A stretch of 64,000 bases of DNA, from NCBI GenBank assembly GCA_033239125.1, contig BSWB01000001.1:24393501-24457500 (forward strand), read 5' to 3'. A program made the translations under genes and the position numbers. This document shows positions 11,760 to 22,647 of this stretch, piece by piece; the first letter of the stretch is position 1, and each line of letters starts with the position of its first letter. The DNA is from Fagopyrum homotropicum (taxonomy: Eukaryota; Streptophyta; Magnoliopsida; Caryophyllales; Polygonaceae). The notes under the pieces were generated by a model that was not told where the DNA came from, searched no databases, and was given only the letters and a program-made list of their open reading frames with translations.

Positions 11760-12060
11760 TGAACGCTTTACGGTGGCGCTCAAATGAATCTAAAGCGCTT
11801 TGCGACGACGCTCAAATCTTAAAATAAAAATAAAGTAGGCAAAAATTCGAGAAAATTAGGGGTTTGAGCGCCGGCGCATGACGCTAGCGCTCAAAACCCT
11901 GTTTTTTCTTATTTTTGCATTTTTTTTTATTAAACATTTGAGCGTCTTCCTACTTTTGCCCTTTTTTTTAATTAAAGATTTGAGCGCCTTCGGAAGGCGC
12001 TGACGCTCAAATTCCTTTTTTTTTTTTTACTTGTTGAGCGCCATCGGAATGCGTTTGTTT
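11760..12060. repeat. Cluster of TTGAGCG/CGCTCAA words in both orientations
   Basis: About eight copies of TTGAGCG or its complement occur within 300 bp (for example 11777-11783, 11809-11815, and near 11865, 11893, 11938, 11978, 12003 and 12035), most with flanking AAA or GCC so that neighbouring copies can pair as GC-capped hairpins. The rest of the segment is AT-rich with T runs. No frame or known element end was recognised. Confidence 0.55.
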
Positions 12061-13111
12061 TTTACGCTAGTAAAACAAACCTCGTGCATTTAGCTTTTTC
12101 GTAGCATTTAGCTTTTTCGTATATGGGATATTGATTATAACATTTATTGAGTATATAATTTACGTTATAAGGGTCTTATTCAAGTAAGGTTCATTATTAG
12201 GGTAGGGTTGTAAGGCGGAATCTGGACCGTAGATTACAATAACAATCAACGGCTGGATGGAAGGATAAGATTACAAGGCTGCGGTGGCAAAATTGTAAAT
12301 ATAGCAATTTGTAGAAAACACGATAGAACGTTCAGCGAAATCTCAAGCTCCCTCTCCCTCTTGCTTCCATGGCTATGAATGATTGTTTTTGCTTAATCTC
12401 AAGCTTGAGAGAGAGAAATCAGACATGAAGCTTGATCGAAATCCATCTTCTCTCCATCTTCTATGAGAATCTTGAACGAGATCCAACAAGAACACTAATT
12501 AGGGTTTTTGTTTTCAATTTCCCTCTTGCAAATCATGGATTTCGGTGGGTTTGAAACATCAAATGACTGTTTCGTTTTTTGTAGTTGTTGATTTGTAGTT
12601 CTTATTGAGTTTGTGAAGCTTTAATTTCATTAGATTGGTGTTATTTCAAACTTGAGATTTTAAGGTCCAACAATGGAGTTTTAAGGTCCAACAATGGTGT
12701 TTTAGCAATCAATGGCAGTTTTCACTGATTTAATGGGTTGATTTGGGGTTGTTGTTGAGAATGTGCTGAACTAATCTGATGTGCTATACGAACTAGTACT
12801 GTGCACTATTATTTGTAATACAATGAACTACTTCTTGTTGTAATGTGAACTACTCATTGATAAACTAGTAGTTCATAATTTTACAGCTTTTGTTTTTAAA
12901 AGCATAAACTACTCTTTTAAATGGCATGAACTACTTGTTTACATATTATGAACTACTCTAATTTATATGATGAACTACTCTTATGTATATTGTGAACTAC
13001 TCTCATAAAATTAATTAGTTGTTATTATATGTACTTTCAGGTTTGCAGCCCTTAACAGCGGAAATGTTTAGTGAGTCGACATTAGAAAAAAATGAGGATG
13101 TTGGGTCTTTG

Positions 13112-13440
13112 TTGCACATTACAAGACATTTGCGGGATTATTTCAACCAAATAAGCGAGATTTTGCTGAAGCATTTGCGGGCACTAGTATACCTAGTGAA
13201 GTCAAGGTTTTTCCTCCTAAGCAAGCAAGGAACAAAGGTAGTCATGAGCGTATAAAGAGTGCGATGGAGAAGAAAAGAATTGGAAGTCAAAAGACTTGTG
13301 GGAAATGTCATAAACCGGGCCATAATTCAAGGACGTGCACGACTCAACAATTACCATCAACTACATTTATTTGCACTATTATTCCTTATATTTTGCACTG
13401 TAATGCCTTACATTTTGCACTATATTGTTTGATATCATGA
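13112..13440 (+). pseudogene. FAR1/FRS-like C-terminal fragment with CCHC zinc knuckle
   Basis: The + strand frame ending at TGA 13438-13440 reads LFQPNKRDFAEAFAGT, then PPKQARNKGSHERIKS, then the zinc knuckle CGKCHKPGHNSRTC (about 13299-13340, C-x2-C-x4-H-x4-C). This arrangement closes FAR1-related and MULE transposase proteins, where a knuckle follows a 'P..A..KGS.KR.KS' linker. The N-terminal DNA-binding and DDE-type domains are absent, and the sequence upstream of ~13112 is out of frame. It is either a last exon with its partner exons lost or a captured fragment. Confidence 0.65.
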
Positions 13441-13846
13441 ACTATCACTTACTCATTTGTGAACTTTCACATATGAACTATCAATTCCTAATTTTTGAAG
13501 CATGATATAATGAACTATTCCTAGTTTGAACTACATTTACTTGTAGTATTTCATTTGATTTCATGAACCATCACTTACTATTTTTTGAACTATCATAAAA
13601 TGAACTATCAATTCCTAGTTTATGAAGCTATAAATTATGAACTATTGGATACTATTATATGAACTATCACATTCTGAATTTTGAACTACCACACATGAGA
13701 GATTTTGCCCAAAAAATAGTAATACTTCCAAAATGGTTGATAACATTCATGATTGATCCAACATCCACGTGCCAAATTCTTCTAAAGTAATTTGAACAAA
13801 ACATCTGAAAGTTACAAAATTCAACTCCTAATATGTCATAACACTT

Positions 13847-14131
13847 CTAGCGTAAACGTAATTCATTCAAGTTCGATTGGATGATCGTTTCCAAATAGAC
13901 CTCCCTAAATTTTATGATGTACTTCCCACTGTTCTTTTTGAATCCCGGACTCCAATTAGTTATGCCATTACCCATGTACGTTTCGAGATGTCTCATCACG
14001 TAAATTCCACTATCATAACGGTTTGCCGGGTTCTGCCATGGGACAACAAGCTTCACTGCATCGACATCTGTGATTTCTTTGGAATTCATATCCAACCCTC
14101 TACTTGAAAGGAATTGTATTAGCATCTTCTT
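13847..14131 (-). pseudogene. Ulp1-type (C48) protease fragment with the catalytic Cys replaced
   Basis: Minus-strand exon behind an AG acceptor (14132-14134, minus sense CAG), ending at a stop near 13847, about 95 codons. It contains NRYDSGIYVMRHLETYMG, which corresponds to the family motif 'YDCGVFVMRHMETY' around the catalytic cysteine. Here the codon is serine, so a SUMO-protease activity is not expected. The His and Asp of the catalytic triad should lie upstream but no matching exon is found. It is encoded antisense to the FAR1-like fragment in the same Mutator-like element. Confidence 0.7.
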
Positions 14132-14853
14132 CTGAAATATAACCAAAACAATTAGTTATGCTTACAAACTATGCACTATCATGTTATGACAAATGAACTA
14201 TTATTCGCTAATTTTTGAACTACTGAGTAATGCTTACCAAAATTTGGGTTTCGGTTAGGGTTTTTTGAACTACTGAGTAATGCTGAGTAATGCTTAACTT
14301 TCTACACCCATTTACATCCTATCATTCTAATACCTTTGGGTTTCGGTTAGGGTTTTTTTTAATTGTGATTTTGAAATTAGGATATGGATGGAGAGATTAC
14401 CTTGTTTATCAACTCGATTTTGAAGTTGCTTGTCACCTTCCATGGAGGGAAGCCTGGGCACCGGAAATACTGTAGTCAGCGAAACCTACCCAGCCGTTGT
14501 GTAGCAATCCGGGCGTTGTGAGGTCGAGAAGCAACTGAACCCGGCCGAAGAATGTGAGAGTTTGATTTTGCAGTAGAAGAAAAGGAAGCGACGAAGCGGA
14601 GGAATGAAGCGAATGAAGCGGACGAAGCGGGAAGCCTGTGAGTTTGTTTTTGCAGTAGAAGACAAGGAAGCGACGAAGCGGACGAACGACCTAGCGAGAA
14701 GAGGAGGAGAAGAGTCACCTTTTAAATTTCCCTATTTACCCCTAATATTTCACTAAAATTGCAAAAAGCCTCAATCAGATCAACGGTGCAGATTTCCCCT
14801 TTTATCCGTACCAGAAGATTAGCGCCGTACCTGAACGATTATCTACGTTATAA

Positions 14854-16949
14854 ATGGTAGTACATATATTTACACATAACAAAATAAACTAGTACAAAAT
14901 TGGAAGTAGTAGTGCACGAATTGAAGTTGCATGTGAAGGACCTTCTTAATATTGTAACGTCCCAAGATGAGATCGCTACAATGCTAGAAATATGTAAAAG
15001 AATTCTTTCAAGCTTTTTAAAAGAAAAGATATAAGTAGGAACAACTCTTAGAAGCAAACTCAAAACCTAGATCCAAAGCATACCATCCTACTAGTTAATT
15101 AGGTCGCCCGACCTCCATACTCCTGAACTGCTCCTGAACCATATTATGACAACATAACGAACCCCACCGTGTTGGGGTTTGTCTCCACTAGACTATACAT
15201 GAACAATTTATAATATGAAGTAGGCAAGCGTAAAATAATATATAATAGCAAGTGACTACTTATCAAACAAAGATGAGTACAAAAAGTAAACATGCTTCAA
15301 ATATATATACGAGGATGCTACAACAACATTTAAATGTAACAAAAGTTGTCAATTGACAATAGCATAACACAAATAAATGTCATCGAACTTTTCAAATCAA
15401 TTTAAAAACATGCTCGAACATTCTTTATTTTAAATTTTGTATTAAAATACCATTTATAAAATAAATATTTTCAAAACATGTTCAAGCCTATTTCTTGAAC
15501 ACGAAGGTACATTCTAAGCCCAATCACAAATCAAATGTTTCACAAATGTTTCACAAATCAACATATATACACTACTATTATTTTATCAACACAAAACACC
15601 ACTCTAACAGGTGTAGGATAACTTACCCAATTCAAAATTGGATGTGGATTGTAGGCCAACTTAGGGTTTAAAATACCCTTCAATCCAAACAATCAACTGA
15701 TCAAGTACCTAGTAAATGTCATAATGTATAACCAATCAGTTCAAGCAAGGATCTTAAACCTACAAACAATGCCCAAGAAACACGATATTCAAGGAAGGGT
15801 TTATGAGGCTTACGGATCAAAGTCAAATGATTGTAGAATGGCGTGTATCGACGTCGTTTCGAGTTTTCTTAAGGTCTAAAAATGCTTCCAAGGTGTACAA
15901 TACCTAAATAAGTCAACCGCATAAGTTTTAGCTCCATTTGCTAAAACCTAGTCCATGAAATATAATTATAAAAGTACAGGTTAGTTCCCGTCATTATAGT
16001 AATGGGCCAAAATCTGCAATTTATTGTCTTGGGGAAAATTATGGAGTTTCAGAAATTTGGGTTATATCTTGTAATAATAAATTTGAGTCATATTCCGTAA
16101 TTATCTGATTGTAGAAGCTTTACCGGAGTAAACAGAACTTCCCTCACAAGGATACAGGATCATATATAGTATAATCGTGTATCGACTTCTCAAGTACCAC
16201 GTCTGTATTGATTGAAACAAATAAACATATATAATATGCTAAAGAGAAGAAAATAGAGGCGAACAGGGTTGTAATAACAGAAAGCAACAGCCATAGAACA
16301 ATTTGGTAACAAAGTGTGATGTGATATGATATGGATGAATGATCTAAGGAACTATGTATCCCCGCTATGATAAATCAAATAGTAACCAAGTATGTGAACA
16401 ACATGAATTTTAATCATCAAATATGTAGGTAACCATCTAATATAGTCTCGGGCCTAGACAAAACAAGACCGTGTTTTCTAACTCACGTAGCTTTCAATCC
16501 AACGGTTCAACGAGTATAGTAAAACTTATGAAGCGTTTATAATTCAGGAAATGATCAAGAAAAACATTCGCTTGTGGCCCTTTAGTTCAAAAATGTACAA
16601 AGTCCAAAACTTTCTATGATGATTAGAAATCCTCAAAGCTTTGATAAAACAATACTCTCAAAAACAAGTTCTTTTTAATAAATCCAATAAAACAAACTTC
16701 GCTTTGAAAAGAAACATAAAACTTGTTGACATCAATTCAGTAATTCACATAAACAATCACCATCGATCTATCATAGGGTTCAACAAACCCTTAGATCGAA
16801 GGAGACTTAGCCAGACATAGAGCAGGGTGAGAAATTATATGAAAAGAGGAATCTCTTCTAAAATAAAACTCAAAGCAAAAGAATAACAAAATATGTATTA
16901 AACTTTAACACGGGAATAAAAACCCTAACAACGTGTCTTCGATAACAAG
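14854..16949. other. Decayed Ty3/gypsy LTR-like sequence, no gene
   Basis: A segment starting near 14953 with TGTAACGTCCCAAGATG resembles the TGTAACRCCCC head of plant Ty3/gypsy LTRs and is comparable with the head at 19036. The rest is AT-rich with no frame. Features such as ATGACAACATAACG followed by GTCTCCACTAGACTATACATG recall antisense LTRs of the Tekay/Del group. Its far end and any direct duplication were not found, so this is a weak call. The solo LTR at 16955 was inserted into the right-hand continuation of this sequence. Confidence 0.35.
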
Positions 16950-16954
16950 AGACC

Positions 16955-18801
16955 TGATAACATGATTTATGACGTTAGTCTAGGCATTCATTTAGATAAG
17001 TTTTCCCGTTATTCATGCATGGTTTGACATTAGTTCATGACGTTTACGCTTAATTCATGCATATTTCTAGAAAAGACATCTACACAAGCTTTTGTTGGTT
17101 TTGTAGGTATTTTGGGGGTCTTTTGGACATTAATCGATACATGCGAGGGTCAAGCCTCATGGTGGTACATATCCAAGGCTTTGAAGGAACATAATGGGAG
17201 CAATAAAGGACACAAAGACCCTTATTGGTGCAAGCAATGGAGCAACTCATGACTAGATGATCATAACAAGCTCTTGTTGAAGAAAATCGACCTAACACTC
17301 AGGAAAATCGGACGATTTTTCTGTCTGGGTCGATTTTCTGGCCTTTGACAGCTTATGCCACGTGTCCCACGATCTCTTTGCCCGGCCCTTGTTCTTGATG
17401 GAGAATATAAGTGGTCCTACAGGTTGTTGCTAAAGGACACCTCCCACATTCTCTCACACGCACTTCCCACATTCTCTCACACACACTTCCCACATTCTCT
17501 CACACATACCTCATTCCATTGGAGGATAGACTTGGAGAGGAAAAAAAACTCTCTCATTTTGGGGAAGAAGAAGACCATCAAAACTTAGAGTGATAGGGAG
17601 CTTTTGAGTGATTTTTAGAGGTTTTGGTTGAAGAACTTTTGGAAGCATTGTTAGAAACGTTTTGGAACTTCTTTTGAAGGGTTGTAAGTCTTGCTTAAAC
17701 TTATATTCAGCTGAGATTTCTTTTTTTTACTTGCTTTTCTTTCATCATCTAGCTATGAAAACCATGTATGCTTGTGTGATGATTTTAGATCTTGAAATGC
17801 ATGTTATTGACTAGTTTATTGTGATTCTGGAGTGATGGATTGATGGTTATGGCTTGGGTGTTGATAGAATGGACTTGTATGTTAGTTTAGGATGATTCGT
17901 ATGCACAAAACCTAACCGAGAAGGAAAAATCGACATGTTCATAGGTCAGATTGTCCGATTTTTCTTATGATCCACCCGATTTTTCTCTCTGTTATTCTTT
18001 AATTGATGAATCTGCATGTTAGGATGTTAGGTTTTTGATATCCTAGTGTTTGTTAAGCACAATATAGCTTAGGGTGACCTAATGCTAGCAATCTAAGTGA
18101 GGGAAGAGACCTACCCGGTGATTTCCGATCTTGGATACCTAAGATGATGAACTCTAGGTAGTAGTGAGCCTCATAAGCCGCTATTGGACTGAGTGTGCTA
18201 GGATTGTTGCTTGAGACTTGACTTTTCCGAAACTTACCCGGTAAGAAGAGGTTTGCCCCTTAAGTAGTGTCCGGTTTGTGTAGAATTCCCAACTTTAGCT
18301 CCTTGAGACCTACCCGGTAATAGGAGTTTGGTGCGGGATTAGTGAAGCATGAGACTTACCCGGTAAGTGCTTTCATTAGAGAAACACCCTTTCCCAACAC
18401 CGCAGCCTTGTCCTTAGAATCTTTAGAAGCTTGAGTCCAATGCCATAACCGGAAATCTTGATCTCTAGAATCCACTTTTCTCTCTTGATCTCATATCTTG
18501 TGTTTGTGTTGTTTGTTTGATTTATAATCTTGCATGATTTGTGATCTTTGCTTGATCACCACAAAAACCCAACCAAAAATATTATGATTTTCATTTCTTT
18601 ATTTCTTTCTCTTTTCTTAGACTAGATTCGTACTATCTATGATCACTTGTTTGATTTGATTTCACCTTAGTCTTCGTGTTCGACCTCGGAATACTATTCT
18701 TGCTACAAAACGACCCATACACTGTGGGTTCGCTAGGAGTTAGTAAATTATATCGAGTTATAAATTGTAAGACTTTTGTGCTATACATTTCTAGCGTAAC
18801 A
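16955..18801 (+). mobile_element. Solo LTR, Athila/Tat-like Ty3 family (LTR-1)
   Basis: Starts TGATAACATG, ends GCGTAACA, 1847 bp, flanked by the 5-bp duplication AGACC (16950-16954, 18802-18806). It is homologous to the LTR at 56678-58418: the start (TGATRACATGAWTTATGAC), four copies of GAGACYTACCCGGT (near 18106, 18229, 18303 and 18351), and the end block (ACTRYGGGTTCGCT, then TATAAATTTAAGAC or its variant) all correspond in order. It carries word clusters of AAAATCG/CGATTTT at about 17284-17340 and 17924-17990. No internal element sequence lies on either side, so it is a product of LTR-LTR recombination. A possible TATA box (AATATAAG) lies near 17403. Confidence 0.88.
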
Positions 18802-18806
18802 AGACC

Positions 18807-20104
18807 TAACACTCTCAGATAATATGATCTAATATGGGAAGGGATAGCTATCGGATGATATGAGATATCGAACCCTAGAGATCTAATCGGTATATATAGG
18901 GTAGAACTCGGGCTAAACTGACACATAAAAACCCTTCGTAAACTTAGAAAATTAAGTCACACATTGAAGCCCGTCGTAAACATAAAAGATTACTCCAAGT
19001 CTTTCCAAACTGCTCAAGGGGTAAATGTGTTTAATGTAACACCCCAAATCCATAGGACTCGGAGTGCCACAGGGCTAGGACTTCACAATGGGTCGTGACC
19101 CTAGCCTGACAACATGTTCACCGGATCTTACAACAAGGCACAAATAAATCTAAAACAAACTTTATAAAACAGAAACGTCGAGTATCATAATACATACAAA
19201 ACCCCACAACCGAGAATAAAACAACATCGCCGTGTATAAACATATGCCAAAACCCTCAACATCCTAGATGTATGGAAGTCATCGGCTGATCACTCCTCCA
19301 GATGACTCTACAGTCCTCCTATCCTACAAAGCGTCTACAACATGGTATAAAACCTTAACTAACAATTCATATATAAGATCATGCATAAGCACATACACAC
19401 ATCATAATAACAATAAACACCAAGCATGCTATCACACATTTCCCGTTTAATTATCTTTATAACGTTATACACTCAAAACCATATTTATGGTTGTGACACG
19501 AGAAGTATATCATTATCGTCTCTGGGTACTATAACCATCTAGAGTGGAATCAGGCGCACTCCCCTTATACGTCGGGGTGGAGAAGTACCTTTCCCGTATA
19601 CCAGATTTGGCCTAACCTCAAAGAACCTCTCAAACTCACTACGGAGAAATGAGAAAGCTTATCACCGCCCGCTTCAAGGGGGCCAATCATACGTCGGTAA
19701 TATTCAATATCGCATTCTATAAAGCACATAACAACCACCACTCATGCATACATCCAATATAGGAATGCAGCTAAGTAAGTCCTACGGACTTACCTGAATC
19801 ACAATAACACATCAACCACGATCAACTCTCCAATTCCCTCAATAATGCGCACAACAGTTGGTAAGTTATGAAATAAGGTGCACCCGCGGGAAGGAAGAGG
19901 CGCGGGGGAGGTGACAAGGTCCAACGAAGCAGCGACATCGGCGGACAGGTCCGTAGGGGCGATGATAAGCTTCAACCGTGAGGGCGACAATGGCAAACCG
20001 TGGGGCGGTTTCGTGACAGAAAACAACTCTCAAGAGTTGTTCGACAGATCCCTCACTCGATTCTTCGCTCCTCCAAACTACCAAAGGCAACCAACCTTCA
20101 TCAA

Positions 20105-20106
<2 letters not shown>
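18807..20106. other. Ty3/gypsy LTR-like sequence starting TGTAACACCCC, no gene
   Basis: From 19036 the sequence begins TGTAACACCCCAAATCC, the usual head of plant Ty3/gypsy (Tekay/Del-type) LTRs. It continues with GGACTCGGAGTGCCACAGG and a run of regulatory-looking, non-coding sequence to about 20100. The other terminus and a duplication were not found. No frame longer than about 115 codons makes sense here; the 19878-20228 frame owes its length to the AT microsatellite. Confidence 0.4.

Positions 20107-20181
<75 letters not shown>
20107..20181. repeat. (AT)n microsatellite
   Basis: An uninterrupted AT tract of about 75 bp. It creates spurious Tyr-Ile frames on both strands. Confidence 0.97.
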
Positions 20182-20185
<4 letters not shown>

Positions 20186-20966
20186 CATGGACATCCAGAA
20201 GATGCCAAACACATGTTTAAACTTTTGAGATTCAAACCAAAGAAGAAGAAGGAAATGAAAGGAAAGAAGAAGAGAAAGAGAGAAGCCTACCACTGCAGAA
20301 TCAGGAAAGAAAAACCAACAATAACTTAGCCCCTCAACCACAACAAATATCACACACGATCATCATCAACAAAACCATCAACAACTCATCCAAACTAGAA
20401 GGATAATCAAGGAAGAATTCCAAGAGAAGGGAGGAGAAGAAAGATGTGTGGAAAGAGAAGGAGAAGAACATTCTGAAGAGAGGAATAGGAAACCCTCATC
20501 CAGAAGGAAGGAGGGAGAATCTTCAGGGGAAAGAAAAGAAAAGGAAGGCGGCCAAAAAAGGTGGCGCCCACCTAGCACAACTGTGGTGGCGGAAAGCCCA
20601 AGCCGAGGGGGCGGCACCGCACCTTCAGCTAAGCTGAGGCGCGGTCGCTGGGATTATAAAGGAACTAGGAATATCACATGTAACTCTTCTTACCATATGT
20701 GTTTAGGTTTATCTTTCAAGCTCAACAAAAAGACAAAGGTCTTACCATAGGCTCGTCAAGGCGTTCTTAAACTCCACCACCTATCAAAGAAAAACTCAAA
20801 TAGATGATGTAAATCATGAGTTCTTTTATAGGGTGTAACGAGGATAATAGAACAAGGAGTAGTGATGTTGGTAGGTCAAATGAATAGGCAAAAGAGGCTA
20901 ATGATATCTGGGGTACTAGTTCTTCCTTTTTAGAATAACGAGACTACTTCTACCATTCATCTTTCA
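20182..20966. other. Purine-rich non-coding stretch
   Basis: A strongly A/G-rich + strand (about 20230-20560, AAGAAG and GGAAGG runs), then a GC-rich piece near 20560-20650 and a TATAAAGG at about 20656-20663. I recognise no coding domain; the A/G bias produces long Lys/Glu/Arg frames that are not credible as genes. It may belong to the LTR begun at 19036, in which case TATAAAGG could be a promoter remnant. Confidence 0.35.
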
Positions 20967-21059
20967 TTGAGGTTCATATACTCTTCTTTCTTGATTCATA
21001 TATCTTGTGTTCCCATCATACATTTTCAAAATGAGCTTCATCATCCTTTTGGGATAAAC

Positions 21060-21330
21060 TATAGTAACTTTTCAAAACGAACCCTTACTTGGTATGTTGT
21101 AAGATTTCTAGCGGAAACTTTTCGTTTGTCCACTAGTCTTGAAAATATATTGGGAGTTTCATATGCTTTTCCAAACATCAAAATTCTTGCAATATGTCAT
21201 GGATCTGCTTCGGATCACCCCATACTTGTTTCATTGTGTTTTCTTCTTACTTCTTTATCCCGAATAAGGTTTTATGCGGCAATATGGGTATGTGGCTATC
21301 TTTGTGGAGAACCAAAGAAGGGGAATATAC
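21060..21330 (+). pseudogene. LINE endonuclease C-terminal fragment
   Basis: The + strand translation has the order of a LINE AP-endonuclease end: an 'ERFVC'-like piece (about 21117-21131, another frame), SYAFPNIKILAICHGSASDH with DHPIL (about 21160-21225), then RIRFYAAIWV (about 21258-21287). The SDH..I motif holds the conserved catalytic Asp-His pair of these endonucleases, and the (F)RFE..W-like motif marks the link to the reverse transcriptase. The fragment stops at the hAT-like element at 21348. It is short and frameshifted, so the call is moderate. Confidence 0.5.
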
Positions 21331-21347
21331 ATATATATATGTATATA

Positions 21348-21974
21348 CAGTGGCGTCCGCAGGATTTTAAAAGGGGGGGGGGCGAAATTTTATTTTCGAT
21401 AATTATATCTATGAAAATAAAATAGCGATAAAAACAAAGTCAATATGTCATCTACTTACAATAAACAAAAATACAAAAAAAAACATTACACTTAAAGGCG
21501 CGGTCGTGGACCGCGCCTATAAATTTTTTTTTTTAAAAATAGTTGCCCTATAGGCGCGTCTATAACCGCGCCTCTTTAGTTTTTTTTTCTTTCAAAAACG
21601 TTACACTATAGCCGCGGTCTAGGACAACAACTCTATTTGTGTTTTTATTATCTTTGTCCTCGACAACGCGTTTTACAAATGATAGTGCGATCTAAGACCG
21701 CGCTTCTACTTCAAACAACAAATCTCGTGCATTTTGGTGAATTATTTCACTCTGAGCCTAAAACGGAAAATTCTTTTGAAGTTTCGTTTACTTCGGCGAA
21801 AGATCCAAAACAACATTTAAATATAACACAATAATATTTATATTTAAAAAATTAATAAATCGTAGAAAAATTTTTTATAAACGAAAAGCCACAACCCATT
21901 TTAAAACGATTTTTTTGATTTTTTTTTTGGAGGGTGGGGCGGCTGCCCCACCCTGCCCCACCCAAGGGCCGCCC

Positions 21975-21977
<3 letters not shown>
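21348..21977 (+). mobile_element. Non-autonomous hAT-like element, copy 2 (630 bp)
   Basis: Starts CAGTGGCGTCCGC, ends GGGCCGCCCCTG, and matches the reverse complement of the 4779-5768 element at both ends. An internal segment of roughly 350 bp present in copy 1 is missing. It is flanked by AT repeats; the 8 bp on the left (TGTATATA) and right (TATATATA) differ at one base, so a duplication is likely but partly erased by microsatellite growth. It contains paired GC-rich words (GGCGCGGTCGTGGACCGCGCC region at about 21498-21518). No coding frame. Confidence 0.8.

Positions 21978-22058
<81 letters not shown>
21978..22058. repeat. (AT)n microsatellite abutting the hAT-like element
   Basis: About 81 bp of pure AT starting exactly at the right end of the element. 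It probably expanded from the target site. Confidence 0.97.
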
Positions 22059-22060
<2 letters not shown>

Positions 22061-22647
22061 AAGAATATGGTAAAATAGAAGAAAATCACATATATGGGAG
22101 GAAAAATGATACAAAGGCTTATCAAAGAGGGTATCAATCCTCTTTACATAAAATATGAATATTTTCAATGAGTACGTAGTTAGTAAAAGGGTCAATCATA
22201 AATTCTGGAAGAACCTAAGCAATTTGGAGATCACACACAAAAGGGAAAAGAAAGGACACATGAAAGTGCATGTCCGTAGTTTAGAGAAATCTCAACGGGT
22301 GTTGCTTGGTTAGGCTTTTCATCAACCATTCTGCCCAAAATACTCGTGTATGTAGGCAAGAGCAAAATGTCAAAATTTTAAAGCATCGTTGGCACATAAT
22401 GTCAAGTAACAAATATCGATTTTTATAAAACCGGTTTTATCGACTTAAAGTAAAAACGTTTTTTGATCCATAAACGGTTTTCAACAATTCATGAAAATAA
22501 GCAATCAATATAGGCAAGTAGGAAAAATGAAGCACATCAACAAATGTAAAGCCAATATTACAAGCTTAAATCCAAGTGCAACATAGAAATAATGTAGTTA
22601 TTACACCCCATACTTGAATAAAACTTTGTCCTCCAAGACTAATAAAG
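22059..22647 (-). other. 3' non-coding part of a minus-strand Athila-like element
   Basis: No frame. Read on the minus strand, 22640-22600 gives GGAGGACAAAG followed by TCAAGTATGGGG. The 'GGACAA...AAGTATGGGG' pattern is the usual sequence behind the last frame of Athila/Tat-type elements and recurs on the + strand at 52710-52732, 55504-55530 and 56660-56672. This supports the minus orientation of the element that occupies 22.06-28.33 kb. Confidence 0.5.

Larger units (their letters stand above)
12171..14843. mobile_element. Mutator-like element (2673 bp) with captured FAR1-type and Ulp1-type fragments
   Basis: A perfect 10-bp direct repeat TACGTTATAA flanks it (12161-12170 and 14844-14853). 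This fits the 9-bp Mutator duplication plus one chance base. The ends are diverged inverted repeats: left CTTATTCAAGTAAGG and AATCTGGACCGTAGAT, right end read inward ATCGTTCAGGTACGG and AATCTGCACCGTTGAT. Inside are a FAR1-related C-terminal fragment (+, 13112-13440) and an Ulp1-type protease fragment (-, 13847-14131). They are separated by AT-rich sequence full of GAACTAC words. No complete transposase is present, so it looks non-autonomous. Ulp1-carrying Mutator-like elements (KAONASHI type) are known in plants. Confidence 0.82.

Noticed and set aside
19878..20353. Frames of 90-116 codons over 20107-20181 (and 75-106 codons over 21978-22058)
   Set aside because: Their length comes from (AT)n read as Tyr-Ile; they have no domain, and similar frames occur on both strands.
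20448..20750. Lys/Glu/Arg-rich 100-codon frame
   Set aside because: Strong A/G bias gives such frames; no start context, domain or intron structure, and the region looks like LTR sequence.
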